A stretch of DNA of 23,529 nt, taken from assembly GCA_900557255.1 (NCBI GenBank), contig USSA01000033.1, forward strand, positions 1 through 23,529. Direction: 5' to 3'. Position 1 is the first letter of the stretch. Each line of letters opens with the position of its first letter. The position numbers and the translations under genes are program-made. Of this stretch, positions 1-7,686 are shown one piece after another. The notes beneath the pieces were generated by a model that saw only the letters and a list, made by a program, of their open reading frames with translations, made no database searches and was not told where the DNA came from. Origin of the DNA: an uncultured Prevotella sp. (GTDB lineage: Bacteria > Bacteroidota > Bacteroidia > Bacteroidales > Bacteroidaceae).

Positions 1-70
1 CTCTCCAAGGCATATGTTTAATTCAAATTTAACTCACTTTTTAAAGTGGAGTCATCTTTGTTTTTGCCTA

Positions 71-100
71 CAAAGATAATAATTATTGCAGACAAAACAA
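71..100 (-). promoter_or_regulatory. Possible leftward promoter leaving the window
   Basis: On the minus strand TATCTTTG (71-78) fits the Bacteroidetes -7 consensus TAnnTTTG, and TTG (98-100) lies 19 bp upstream of it. It would drive a gene beyond the left edge of the window. An 8-bp inverted repeat (ATCTTTGT 54-61, ACAAAGAT 70-77) overlaps the -7 box. I see no gene in positions 1-150. Confidence 0.4.
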
Positions 101-101
101 A

Positions 102-122
102 AAGAAAAGCTGTTTTTTTCTT
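102..122 (-). terminator. Weak hairpin after radC
   Basis: AAGAAAA (102-108) and TTTTCTT (116-122) form a 7-bp A/T stem with a 7-nt loop, 28 bases beyond the radC stop codon on the minus strand. The transcript would continue into a U-rich stretch. The stem has almost no GC, so it is a weak terminator candidate. Confidence 0.35.
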
Positions 123-150
123 GCAGAAGGTCTAATATACCCCAAATAGA

Positions 151-840
151 CTACAATTTACCTTTATCGTGATATGAATAAAAGGCACCATCGGTTATGA
201 TGACATGGTCCATAAAGAAGAGGCGCATGATTTCGCAGGCTTTGGCAATCTTCTGGGTAAGTACATCATCGGCTTTGCTTGGCTGAGGATTGTTGCTGGG
301 ATGATTGTGGCAGAAGGCGATAATGGTAGCGTTGTTGAGCACCGCTTCTTTGATGATAAGACGGATGTCGGTTGCCGTTTCTGTAATGCCGCCTTTTGAG
401 ATGCAGCTCGCTTTGATGAGCTTGAAGTTCTGGTTCATCATCAGGAGCCATGCTTCCTCTGTATCTAAATCCTGCATCTTCGGAAGCATATAGTTGTAGA
501 TGGCAAGGGATGAGCCTAAGTCGGGACGTGTGCCAATCTTATCGAGAGCACGGCGCTTGCCCAGTTCGCAGGCTGCAAGGATGGTGATGGCTTTGGCGGG
601 TCCCATTCCTTTATATTGCGTCAGTTCTCTGATGGACTTCTTTCCTAGCTGGTTCAGGTTGTTGTCGCAATCCTTCAGAATGCGTTTCATCAGGTCTACG
701 GCACTTTCGTCAGTAGATCCCGAACCAATCAGAATACCTAAGAGCTCGGCATTGGATAAAGCTGAGGCTCCCAAGCGCTCCAGTTTCTCGCGAGGCTTGT
801 CTTCTTCTGCCCAATTGGCAATGGTTAGTTTCTCTGCCAT
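151..840 (-). CDS. radC: RadC family JAMM/MPN-domain protein
   Basis: The 229-residue protein has the full RadC layout. A UPF0758 N-terminal region is followed by a helix-hairpin-helix segment near residues 73-96 (LTQYKGMGPAKA) and a C-terminal MPN domain. The metal-binding JAMM signature is present as HNHPSNNPQPSKAD, with H178, H180 and D191 as ligands. The family is often called a DNA-repair protein, but RadC itself has no demonstrated repair activity; MPN domains are usually metalloproteases or isopeptidases. The start at 838-840 gives the usual family length. It is the last gene of a leftward unit, 52 bases after the glycosyltransferase stop, with no promoter visible in that gap. Confidence 0.95.
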   Translation of the reverse strand: MAEKLTIANWAEEDKPREKLERLGASALSNAELLGILIGSGSTDESAVDLMKRILKDCDNNLNQLGKKSIRELTQYKGMGPAKAITILAACELGKRRALDKIGTRPDLGSSLAIYNYMLPKMQDLDTEEAWLLMMNQNFKLIKASCISKGGITETATDIRLIIKEAVLNNATIIAFCHNHPSNNPQPSKADDVLTQKIAKACEIMRLFFMDHVIITDGAFYSYHDKGKL

Positions 841-892
841 AATAATAACTGATTAGTAGATTATTATTGGCTTCTCTTTTGGCGGGGAAGTC

Positions 893-1951
893 TTATTTGT
901 AGAAAGTCTTGTTGTATGCGCTGAATTCGCTTTGTCCCAGTACGCATCTCTTCCACCATGCAGAAAGAAATCCGCATCCGTAACCCATCAGCTGTGTGAA
1001 GGCAGCGCGAATGCTCAGCAAGCCTATCTTCACGCTGTGATTCTCTCTGCTGCTGTCGATAAACAGTGCGATGGTATAGAGAATGATGCCGGCGAGACCG
1101 ATGCAGCCCAATGCTGCCATCGCATTGCCCAAGGTTGGGAATACGTGAACGGTGCCAAGCATGTATGGCAGGAAGCCGAAGAAGAGCAGAAGCAGCGTGC
1201 CTATTACGCCCACGGTGAAGACCATAGGGAGGAGATGCACGAGCTTGAGGCTCTCTGGATATTTCTTGTAGAGGTTGATGCGGGCGATGCCACTGTTGTA
1301 GACCTGTCGCCAGAACTTGCGGAAGTCGGTGCGGCGCTTATGCCATACCCATGCTTCAGGGAACAGACGGCAACGGCAGCCTGCCTTGAAGATACGGATA
1401 GAGAAATCAATGTCTTCACCGAAACGCATATTGGAAAAGCCATTCAACCTGAGATAAACATCCCTGCGGATGCCCATGTTGAATGAACGGGGATAGAACT
1501 TATCCATCTTCTTCTTTCCGCCACGGATACCACCGGTGGTAAAGAAAGAAGTCATGGAATAAGAAATGGCTTTCTGAGTATCTGTAAATGATGAGTGCGC
1601 CTTGTCGGGACCGCCGAAAGCATCGGCAGGTTCGCGGCTCAACTCATCACTTACAGCCTTCAGATAGCCCTTTGGCAAGACCACGTCGCTATCGAGTATC
1701 AGAAGATACTCACCCTTGGCGCGCTCGGCACCATAGTTGCGACTTTGGCCCGGACCAGAGTTCTCCTTATAGTAATAATGTATATCCATCATGTGCTCAT
1801 ATCGCTTGCACACCTCCTCGCAGGGAGTCTGTGAGCCATCCTCAACGACGACAACTTCGAAGTCTTTCTCTGATTGATGAGTCAGACTCTCTAAAAGTTC
1901 GTCCACTTCGTCAGGACGATTAAATACAGGTACTATGATGGAATATTTCAT
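893..1951 (-). CDS. Family 2 glycosyltransferase, membrane-anchored
   Basis: A 352-residue GT-A fold glycosyltransferase. Residues 1-220 carry the GT2 marks: an N-terminal SIIVPVFNRP strand, VVEDGS at 35-40 for the nucleotide, the metal-binding DSD at 87-89, and FGEDIDFS (177-184), which holds the likely catalytic acidic residue. Two strongly hydrophobic helices follow (about 239-265 and 276-298), possibly a third at 307-331, so the catalytic domain probably faces the cytoplasm on the inner membrane. It should move a sugar from a nucleotide donor to a lipid-linked or surface glycan; donor and acceptor cannot be read from the sequence. It lies between efp and radC on the same strand with gaps of 63 and 52 bases, so it is probably co-transcribed with them. 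Confidence 0.9.
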   Translation of the reverse strand: MKYSIIVPVFNRPDEVDELLESLTHQSEKDFEVVVVEDGSQTPCEEVCKRYEHMMDIHYYYKENSGPGQSRNYGAERAKGEYLLILDSDVVLPKGYLKAVSDELSREPADAFGGPDKAHSSFTDTQKAISYSMTSFFTTGGIRGGKKKMDKFYPRSFNMGIRRDVYLRLNGFSNMRFGEDIDFSIRIFKAGCRCRLFPEAWVWHKRRTDFRKFWRQVYNSGIARINLYKKYPESLKLVHLLPMVFTVGVIGTLLLLFFGFLPYMLGTVHVFPTLGNAMAALGCIGLAGIILYTIALFIDSSRENHSVKIGLLSIRAAFTQLMGYGCGFLSAWWKRCVLGQSEFSAYNKTFYK

Positions 1952-2014
1952 TCTTCTTACTATTAAGGGTTAGTTTTACTCAATAAGAGCACAATCTTCC
2001 TGTTGGAGGATGTA

Positions 2015-2581
2015 TTACTCGCTTACACGACCGAGGTAGCTACCGTCACGGGTATCGATCTGGATAGTCTCGCCTTCGTTGACGAACAAAGGAACACGAA
2101 CCTCAGCACCAGTCTCCAATGTAGCTGGCTTTGTAGCGTTGGTAGCAGTATTACCCTTTACACCTGGCTCAGAGTGAGTAATCTTCAAAGTAGTCTTCAC
2201 TGGCATTTCAGCCAAGAGGATAGTACCATCAGTTGTATCAGTAACCACCTCAACAACGTCACCCTCCTTCATGTACTGGCCACCAGTAACGTTCTCCTTA
2301 GCGATAGGCACCTGCTCGAAAGTCTCCTGGTTCATGAAGATGCAACCAGTAGCGTCCTCGTAGAGATACTGGTAAGGACGGCGCTCAACGCGAACATCCT
2401 CCAATTTGAAACCTACCTGGAATGTACGCTCCAACACACGACCGTCGGCAACATTCTTCAATTTTGTGTTCATTACGGTGTTACCTTTACCTGGCTTTCT
2501 GTGCTGAAAGTCGATGCAAACCCATACTTTGCCATCCATGCGGATGCAAGTACCAATCTTAATTTCCTGTGAATTAATCAT
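2015..2581 (-). CDS. efp: Translation elongation factor P
   Basis: The 188-residue protein is full length for EF-P, which binds between the P and E sites of the ribosome and relieves stalling at proline runs. The KOW-like N-terminal domain carries the loop HRKPGKG, and K32 is the equivalent of the lysine that is post-translationally modified in E. coli (K34). Two OB-type domains follow, ending in the family tail GETIQIDTRDGSYLGRV. It is the first gene of the leftward unit, behind a clear promoter, and is divergent from rpmH. Which modification K32 receives here cannot be told, because no epmA, epmB or earP is in view. Confidence 0.97.
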   Translation of the reverse strand: MINSQEIKIGTCIRMDGKVWVCIDFQHRKPGKGNTVMNTKLKNVADGRVLERTFQVGFKLEDVRVERRPYQYLYEDATGCIFMNQETFEQVPIAKENVTGGQYMKEGDVVEVVTDTTDGTILLAEMPVKTTLKITHSEPGVKGNTATNATKPATLETGAEVRVPLFVNEGETIQIDTRDGSYLGRVSE

Positions 2582-2627
2582 TTCTTGTTTATCTTGAATG
2601 TTATTATAATAATCTCAAAATCGAGTG

Positions 2628-2657
2628 CAAAGTTACGGCAAAAACATGAAAAATCAA
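2628..2657 (-). promoter_or_regulatory. efp promoter
   Basis: Reading leftward, TTG (2655-2657) is followed after 19 bp by TAACTTTG (2628-2635), a full TAnnTTTG match. The predicted transcript would have a leader of about 40 bases before the efp start at 2581. Confidence 0.75.
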
Positions 2658-2707
2658 AGGAAATATCGAAAAAAACATAAATATTTAAGCTAAATTTGGT
2701 AGTTTTC

Positions 2708-2738
2708 TTGGTTATTTCAGAAAATATGCGTAATTTTG
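2708..2738 (+). promoter_or_regulatory. rpmH promoter
   Basis: TTG at 2708-2710 and TAATTTTG at 2731-2738 are separated by 20 bp, matching the Bacteroidetes consensus. A short GCCC-A5-GGGC hairpin (2741-2753) sits at the expected transcript start. The rpmH and efp promoters are back to back, with their -33 elements about 50 bp apart. Confidence 0.75.
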
Positions 2739-2802
2739 CAGCCCAAAAAGGGCGTGTTTTGCACTTTTGTGAAGAATATTAATTAAAAAATAAATAAGAA
2801 AA

Positions 2803-2958
2803 ATGAAAAGAACATTTCAGCCTCACAATCGTCGTCGCGTAAACAAGCATGGTTTCCGTGAGCGTATGGCAACTAAGAATGGTCGTCGCGTATTGGCTTC
2901 TCGCCGTGCTCATGGCCGTAAGAAGTTAACTGTATCTGACGAACACCACGGAAAGTAA
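2803..2958 (+). CDS. rpmH: 50S ribosomal protein L34
   Basis: A 51-codon gene. The protein begins [20 protein letters not shown] and continues with [27 protein letters not shown], the unmistakable L34 pattern of Arg/Lys-rich segments that bind 23S rRNA. The Bacteroidetes-type C-terminal extension ([12 protein letters not shown]) is present. It has its own promoter, an AT-rich leader without a Shine-Dalgarno sequence, and a strong terminator 35 bases after the stop, so it looks like a single-gene unit. The usual neighbours rnpA and yidC are not adjacent. Confidence 0.97.
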   Translation: MKRTFQPHNRRRVNKHGFRERMATKNGRRVLASRRAHGRKKLTVSDEHHGK

Positions 2959-2993
2959 TTCCGAGGAAAGATTCGTCTGTTGACGATGACATT

Positions 2994-3027
2994 AAAAGCA
3001 GCAAGGAGGTATTCTTTGCTGCTTTTT
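2994..3027 (+). terminator. rpmH terminator
   Basis: AAAAGCAGCAA (2994-3004) pairs perfectly with TTGCTGCTTTT (3016-3026): an 11-bp stem with an 11-nt loop, ending in a T run. A classic intrinsic terminator. Confidence 0.85.
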
Positions 3028-3137
3028 GTTGTTTATAACGCCCCTTCCTTTTCTGAGATTGCTCTTTTGGGAACAAAGATGTTTTATTTTTATATCATAA
3101 AATTAGGTGGTGAGAGTGCAAAAACTTTCCTTTTTAT

Positions 3138-3168
3138 TTTGTTCTTCCCCCAAATACTTGTATCTTTG
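3138..3168 (+). promoter_or_regulatory. Promoter of the PASTA-rluD-ddl operon
   Basis: TTTG (3138-3141), a 19-bp spacer and TATCTTTG (3161-3168) match the consensus. The start codon at 3185 leaves a leader of only about 10 AT-rich bases with no Shine-Dalgarno sequence. Confidence 0.75.
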
Positions 3169-3184
3169 CACCAAAAAATAATAT

Positions 3185-3919
3185 ATGACTTCATCAGAGT
3201 TTATAAATAAGTTTAAGAGTAAGTACCTTTGGGGGAATATCGGTGCCATGATTCTGGTACTGGTGTTGCTCTGTGTCGGTGTCAAGTATGGCATCGATAT
3301 CTATACCCATCATGGTGAGGCCATCCGTGTGCCGGATATTCGATATAAGAATATCGATGATGCTACACATATACTCGACGATGCGGGATTGGAAATTGTT
3401 GTAACGGATACGGGATATGTCCGCTCTTTGCCGCCTGATGTCATTCTGGAGCAGACTCCGGTTTTCGGAGAAGTGGTAAAGTCGGGACATGTTATCTATG
3501 TTACCATCAATTCTGATCATTCTCCACGTATCACCATTCCTGATGTCATTGACAACAGTTCGTTGCGAGAGGCAATGGCTAAACTTACTGCTATGGGATT
3601 CAAACTGGGTACACCTGAATATATTCCTGGCGAAGAGGATTGGGTTTATGGTATCCTCGTTAAGGGTAAGCATGTTGTAGCCGGTGATAAGGTTTCTATC
3701 GATGATGTGCTTGTCATACAGGTTGGTAATGGTAAACGGAGCGTTGATGATTCTATCGATGTGGTAGATCCGGTTTATCACGGCGAAGAAGATGTGATGG
3801 AAGGCGAAGGTGACATGAGCGGAGAAACTCATGAAGACAACTTCGAGGTGGTTCCTGGTACGGAAGCCACAGAGCCTGCTCCTTCGCATGAGCACCACCA
3901 GAAGGAAGTGGTGGAGTAG
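3185..3919 (+). CDS. PASTA-domain membrane protein
   Basis: A 244-residue single-pass protein. A short cytoplasmic N-terminus is followed by a membrane helix at about 18-36 and two PASTA-type repeats. Repeat 1 spans about 46-110 (VPDIRYKNIDDATHILDDAG) and repeat 2 about 115-183 (IPDVIDNSSLREAMAKL...GFKLG). A low-complexity acidic, His-rich tail follows. PASTA domains bind muropeptides or unlinked peptidoglycan and are best known from Ser/Thr kinases and penicillin-binding proteins. Here no kinase or transpeptidase domain is attached, so it is a stand-alone periplasmic sensor or adaptor. It is first in an operon with rluD (26-base gap) and ddl, whose product is a peptidoglycan precursor enzyme, consistent with a cell-wall role. 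Confidence 0.88.
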   Translation: MTSSEFINKFKSKYLWGNIGAMILVLVLLCVGVKYGIDIYTHHGEAIRVPDIRYKNIDDATHILDDAGLEIVVTDTGYVRSLPPDVILEQTPVFGEVVKSGHVIYVTINSDHSPRITIPDVIDNSSLREAMAKLTAMGFKLGTPEYIPGEEDWVYGILVKGKHVVAGDKVSIDDVLVIQVGNGKRSVDDSIDVVDPVYHGEEDVMEGEGDMSGETHEDNFEVVPGTEATEPAPSHEHHQKEVVE

Positions 3920-3945
3920 GAGAAATGAAGAGTGAAGAACGATGA

Positions 3946-5133
3946 GTGAAGAATTCAATAGTAATACGAATGATATTTTTAGATTATATATATAATAAGG
4001 TATATGCTCCTGTAGAGGATGACTTCGGGTTTGATGATGCAGGAGATATGGACGAACTGGATGATGAACTCCGGATGGAGGAAGGAAACGCTGCTTCTGG
4101 TGAAGGAGGAGATGAACTCTATGAGCACTGGAAGGTTCAGGTGGATGCCAACCAGGAACCGGTCCGCATCGATAAATACCTGGCTGATAAGATGGCCTAT
4201 CAGAGCCGTAACCGCATTCAGCAGGCTGCTGATGCCGGATTCATCCATGTCAATGGTAAACCGGTAAAGAGCAACTATAAGGTGCGCCCTAATGATCTGG
4301 TTACTCTGATGCTCGACCGTCCTCGTCATGAAACGAGTATCAAACCTGAAGAAATCGCTATCAATGTAGTTTATGAAGACGATCAGCTGATGGTGGTTAA
4401 CAAGGAAGCAGGTATGGTGGTGCATCCGGGTGCGGGCAACTTTCATGGAACCTTGATTCAGGCGGTAGCCTGGCATTTAAGGGATATGCCTGAGTTTGAT
4501 GCCAATGATCCGGAAGTGGGCTTGGTGCATCGCATCGATAAAGATACCAGCGGACTGCTCGTTGTGGCAAAAACTCCTACGGCAAAGACCGCACTGGGTA
4601 AGCAGTTCTTCAACAAGACTACCCATCGCAGTTACAATGCGCTCGTTTGGGGCAATATTGTAGAAGATGAAGGTCGCATAGAAGGCAATATCGGCCGTGA
4701 TCCGAAGAACCGCCTCCGTATGAAGGTCTTCGAACCGGACAGCGGAATAGGCAAGACGGCGGTTACGCATTACAAGGTGTTGGAGCGTTTCGGTTATACC
4801 ACCTTGGTGCAGTGTGTGCTTGAAACAGGCCGTACCCATCAGATTCGTGCCCACATGAAGCATATCGGTCATCCGCTCTTTATGGACGAAACGTATGGCG
4901 GAACAGAGATTCTGAGAGGTCAGCGCAGTAGCAGCTACAAGGCATTTATCCAGAACTGCTTCAAACTCTGTCCGCGTCAGGCTCTCCATGCCAAGACACT
5001 CGGCTTCGTGCATCCTACAACCAAGCAGCAGATGGATTTTGACAGTGAGTGGTCAAATGATTTTAGACAATTAATAGAAAAGTGGCGCGGCTTCATCGCT
5101 GGCACCACACAAGATACATTCAAAAATATTTAG
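3946..5133 (+). CDS. rluD: RluD-type 23S rRNA pseudouridine synthase
   Basis: An RluA/RluD-family pseudouridine synthase. An S4 RNA-binding domain (about residues 72-130, RIDKYLADKM...IHVNGKPVKSNYKV) precedes the catalytic domain with HRIDKDTSG at 195-203, where D198 is the expected nucleophile. GRTHQIRAHMKHIGHP is also present. It should convert uridines to pseudouridine in 23S rRNA. The N-terminus is uncertain. This entry uses the GTG at 3946; an ATG at 3970 in the same frame is a good alternative, and an ATG at 3942 opens a different frame. About 55 acidic residues precede the S4 domain, which E. coli RluD lacks. The stop is 5 bases before the ddl start, indicating translational proximity in one operon. 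Confidence 0.92.
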   Translation: MKNSIVIRMIFLDYIYNKVYAPVEDDFGFDDAGDMDELDDELRMEEGNAASGEGGDELYEHWKVQVDANQEPVRIDKYLADKMAYQSRNRIQQAADAGFIHVNGKPVKSNYKVRPNDLVTLMLDRPRHETSIKPEEIAINVVYEDDQLMVVNKEAGMVVHPGAGNFHGTLIQAVAWHLRDMPEFDANDPEVGLVHRIDKDTSGLLVVAKTPTAKTALGKQFFNKTTHRSYNALVWGNIVEDEGRIEGNIGRDPKNRLRMKVFEPDSGIGKTAVTHYKVLERFGYTTLVQCVLETGRTHQIRAHMKHIGHPLFMDETYGGTEILRGQRSSSYKAFIQNCFKLCPRQALHAKTLGFVHPTTKQQMDFDSEWSNDFRQLIEKWRGFIAGTTQDTFKNI

Positions 5134-5138
5134 TAATT

Positions 5139-6134
5139 ATGGAAAATAGCAAGAGAACGATAGCCATCGTATGTGGTGGTGATTCTTCTGAGCACGACGT
5201 ATCATTGCGCTCAGGACAGGGTTTGTACTCTTTCTTTGATAAAGAGCGCTACAATATTTATCTCGTCGATGTGAAGGGTACCGACTGGCATGTTGCTTTG
5301 GATAATGGTGAGACTATCGAGATTGACAAGAACGATTTTTCTTTCGTTATGAACGGCAAGCATGTCTATTTCGATTATGCTTATATCACCATCCACGGAC
5401 AGCCTGGTGAGAATGGTGTGATGCAGGGCTACTTCGACCTCATCCATCTGCCATACTCTACAAGCGGTGTTCTGGTAGAGGCAATGACTTTTGATAAGTA
5501 TGTGCTCAATAATTATCTGCGTGGTTTCGGTATTAACGTAGCAGACAGTATCTTGCTCCGTCGCGGTGAAGCTTATGATGAAGAAGAGATTGACAAGCGC
5601 ATCGGTATGCCTTGTTTCGTAAAGCCTGCTGCTGACGGCAGTAGCTTTGGTGTGAGCAAGGTGAAGAATGCTGACCAGCTGGCTCCAGCCCTCCGTGTGG
5701 CTTTCATGGAGAGCAATGAGGTAATGATTGAGGGATTCCTTGATGGAACAGAAATTTCACAGGGTATCTATAAGACAGCCGAGAAGAGCGTTGTGTTGCC
5801 AGCTACAGAGGTGGTTACCACCAACGAGTTCTTCGATTACGATGCCAAGTATAACGGTCAGGTACAGGAAATCACTCCAGCCCGTCTCTCTCCAGAGACC
5901 GCAGAAGAGGTTGCCAAGACCACATCACGCATCTACGACATTCTTCATGCCAACGGTATCATCCGTATCGACTATATCATCTCTAAGGATAAGGATGGTA
6001 AAGACAAGGTGAACATGCTGGAGATCAATACTACTCCAGGTATGACCGTTACCAGTTTCATTCCTCAGCAGGTTCGTGCAGCAGGTCTTGATATCAAGGA
6101 TGTGCTCAGCGAAATTGTGGAGAATCAGTTCTAG
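5139..6134 (+). CDS. ddl: D-alanine--D-alanine ligase
   Basis: A 331-residue ATP-grasp ligase that joins two D-alanines for the peptidoglycan pentapeptide in the cytoplasm. N-terminal signature GGDSSEHDVSLRSG, substrate loop GQPGENGVMQGYFDLIHLPY, ATP-grasp core CFVKPAADGSSFGVSKV, and C-terminal metal and product-binding segment LEINTTPGMT are all present and in order. The ATG at 5139 is preferred because it begins MENSKRTIAIVCGG, the family's normal N-terminus; a longer in-frame start at 5082 would add 19 non-conserved residues inside rluD. It follows rluD by 5 bases and is followed by a large hairpin. Confidence 0.96.
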   Translation: MENSKRTIAIVCGGDSSEHDVSLRSGQGLYSFFDKERYNIYLVDVKGTDWHVALDNGETIEIDKNDFSFVMNGKHVYFDYAYITIHGQPGENGVMQGYFDLIHLPYSTSGVLVEAMTFDKYVLNNYLRGFGINVADSILLRRGEAYDEEEIDKRIGMPCFVKPAADGSSFGVSKVKNADQLAPALRVAFMESNEVMIEGFLDGTEISQGIYKTAEKSVVLPATEVVTTNEFFDYDAKYNGQVQEITPARLSPETAEEVAKTTSRIYDILHANGIIRIDYIISKDKDGKDKVNMLEINTTPGMTVTSFIPQQVRAAGLDIKDVLSEIVENQF

Positions 6135-6146
6135 AATAACAAACTC

Positions 6147-6183
6147 ATATATGGTTCTGCGATTTTTTCGCAGAGCCATATAT
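6147..6183 (+). terminator. Hairpin after ddl
   Basis: The 16-base arms 6147-6162 and 6168-6183 pair with a single G-T wobble and enclose a 5-T loop. The core is GGTTCTGCGA / TCGCAGAGCC. There is no proper T run after the stem (TATATTAA follows), so it may stabilise the mRNA end or attenuate rather than fully terminate before the acyltransferase gene. Confidence 0.6.
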
Positions 6184-6202
6184 ATATTAATAGGTATATA
6201 TT

Positions 6203-7351
6203 ATGAATATCCCTCAAGAATTTGATACCATCCGTCCTTGGGAGCCTGAAGATCTCCCAGAGGTATTCGACCGTTTGCTTTCAAACGATCAGTTTAAACA
6301 AGTGCTTGCCTATCTCTATCCACAAGTACCTTTCGAGATGATTGCCCAGAAGTTGAAGGCATGTAAGACCAATCTGGATTTCCAGCTGGCTTTTGCTTAC
6401 GATTTTGTTCATGGCATTCTGAAGAAGGCAGCAACAGGCTGCGAGATGGATTGTACATCGCTCGATAATACCCGTAATTATACTTTCATCAGTAATCACC
6501 GTGATATCGTGCTCGATTCAGCCATCCTCGATGTCCTTCTTATCGATAACGGTTTTAAGACCACCTGTGAGATTGCCATCGGTGATAATCTCCTTTCTCT
6601 TCCTTGGGTCAAGGACCTGGTACGTGTCAACAAGGCGTTTATCGTAGAGCGTGCCCTGAGTATGCGACAGATGCTGATGTCGAGCAAGCGTCTTTCCGAC
6701 TATATGCATTTCGCCATCAAGGAGAAGAACGAGAACATCTGGATAGCCCAACGCGAGGGTAGGGCCAAGGACAGTAATGACCGCACCCAGAAGAGTATTC
6801 TGCAGATGATGTCGATGGGCGGTGAGGGTAGCATTATCGACCGCCTGAAACAGCTTCATCTCGTACCGCTCTCTATCAGTTACGAATATGATCCATGCGA
6901 TTTCCTGAAGGCAAAGGAGTTCCAGCAGAAGCGCGATAATGCCGATTGGAAGAAGGGACCAATGGATGATCTGGTAAGCATGCAGACCGGTATCTTCGGT
7001 TATAAGGGTCATGTTCATTACCATGCAGCTCCATGTCTTGATGATTATCTGGACAGTCTTGATCCTGATATGCCTAAGCAGGATATATATAATAAGGTAG
7101 CCGCCTACATGGATGAGCAGATATTCAAGAACTACCGCCTCTATCCGGGCAACTATGTGGCTCTTGATTTGCTTGAAAACTCAACTGCTCATCAGGCAGA
7201 ATATACTGCCGAAGATAAGGCAAAATTTGAAAAATATATGGCTGGCCAGCTTGCGAAAATAGACCTTCCAAACAAGGATGAAGCTTACTTGAGAGAGAGA
7301 ATTCTCGAGATGTATGCCAATCCTGTACGTAATTACCTTGCTGCTCAATAG
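6203..7351 (+). CDS. Glycerophospholipid-type acyltransferase (PlsB/PlsC superfamily)
   Basis: A 382-residue protein with the acyltransferase block order. Motif I is ISNHRDIVLDS (H99), motif III-like is IAQREGRAKD (E185-G186-R187), and a following PLSISYEYDP segment resembles the motif IV proline region. The superfamily moves fatty acyl groups onto glycerol-phosphate or lyso-lipids at the inner membrane. Motif I is odd: H99 to D105 is spaced HX5D instead of HX4D, although D101 inside it could serve. There is no obvious membrane helix, and the N-terminal 85 residues and C-terminal 150 residues are not PlsC-like. The exact substrate is unknown. No promoter is visible in the 68-base gap after ddl, so read-through from the ddl operon is plausible. 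Confidence 0.82.
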   Translation: MNIPQEFDTIRPWEPEDLPEVFDRLLSNDQFKQVLAYLYPQVPFEMIAQKLKACKTNLDFQLAFAYDFVHGILKKAATGCEMDCTSLDNTRNYTFISNHRDIVLDSAILDVLLIDNGFKTTCEIAIGDNLLSLPWVKDLVRVNKAFIVERALSMRQMLMSSKRLSDYMHFAIKEKNENIWIAQREGRAKDSNDRTQKSILQMMSMGGEGSIIDRLKQLHLVPLSISYEYDPCDFLKAKEFQQKRDNADWKKGPMDDLVSMQTGIFGYKGHVHYHAAPCLDDYLDSLDPDMPKQDIYNKVAAYMDEQIFKNYRLYPGNYVALDLLENSTAHQAEYTAEDKAKFEKYMAGQLAKIDLPNKDEAYLRERILEMYANPVRNYLAAQ

Positions 7352-7371
7352 CGGCAAGGTAATACTTTTTT
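7332..7371 (+). terminator. Terminator overlapping the acyltransferase stop
   Basis: ATTACCTTGCTG (7332-7343) pairs with CGGCAAGGTAAT (7352-7363) with one wobble, followed by six Ts (7366-7371). The TAG stop (7349-7351) lies in the loop, so the last codons double as the 5' arm. Confidence 0.85.
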
Positions 7372-7423
7372 GCTCCAAGTTAACAAAACATACATATATA
7401 ATAAGTGTAAGGAAAACACAGAA

Positions 7424-7462
7424 TTTTAATAAATCTTTAGTGTTTGTCGGGATTTATTAAAA
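7424..7462. repeat. 12-bp inverted repeat upstream of susC promoter
   Basis: TTTTAATAAATC (7424-7435) and GATTTATTAAAA (7451-7462) are perfect reverse complements 15 bp apart. The dyad lies about 70 bp upstream of the susC -7 box, a position suited to an activator or repressor. It lacks a following T run on either strand, so it is unlikely to be a terminator. Confidence 0.55.
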
Positions 7463-7470
7463 AAAATAAC

Positions 7471-7496
7471 TAAAATCAAAATAATACTTAAAATCA
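7471..7496 (+). repeat. Direct repeat TAAAATCA x2
   Basis: TAAAATCA occurs at 7471-7478 and 7489-7496, an 18-bp period, just upstream of the expected -33 position of the susC promoter. It may be a tandem protein-binding site, but the region is very AT-rich, so chance is possible. Confidence 0.35.
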
Positions 7497-7531
7497 GCAA
7501 AATAGTATCAGCTTTTTTCGTAAAAGAAATG

Positions 7532-7539
7532 TAACTTTG
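7532..7539 (+). promoter_or_regulatory. susC operon promoter (-7 box)
   Basis: TAACTTTG matches TAnnTTTG exactly. No TTG lies 19-21 bp upstream; only an AGCTTTTTT stretch (7510-7518) occupies the -33 region, as expected for an activator-dependent promoter. Transcription from here would give a leader of about 225 bases before susC. Confidence 0.6.
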
Positions 7540-7686
7540 CAATCGAAAATCTGTTTGCCACTTATACTTCCATAAAAAATGACTTCAGATTGGTGATGAA
7601 ATGAAACAATAATAAACAACATAAACAATAACCATTATGAAATTGAATTCAACTTAACCTGTTTGTTTCCTTCGTATCTGATAGAT

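Noticed and set aside
2582..2802. Replication origin near rpmH
   Set aside because: I see no cluster of DnaA boxes; the interval is accounted for by two divergent promoters and leaders.
5082..5138. Longer start for ddl
   Set aside because: It overlaps rluD and adds residues not seen in the family; MENSKRTIAIVCGG at 5139 is the normal N-terminus.
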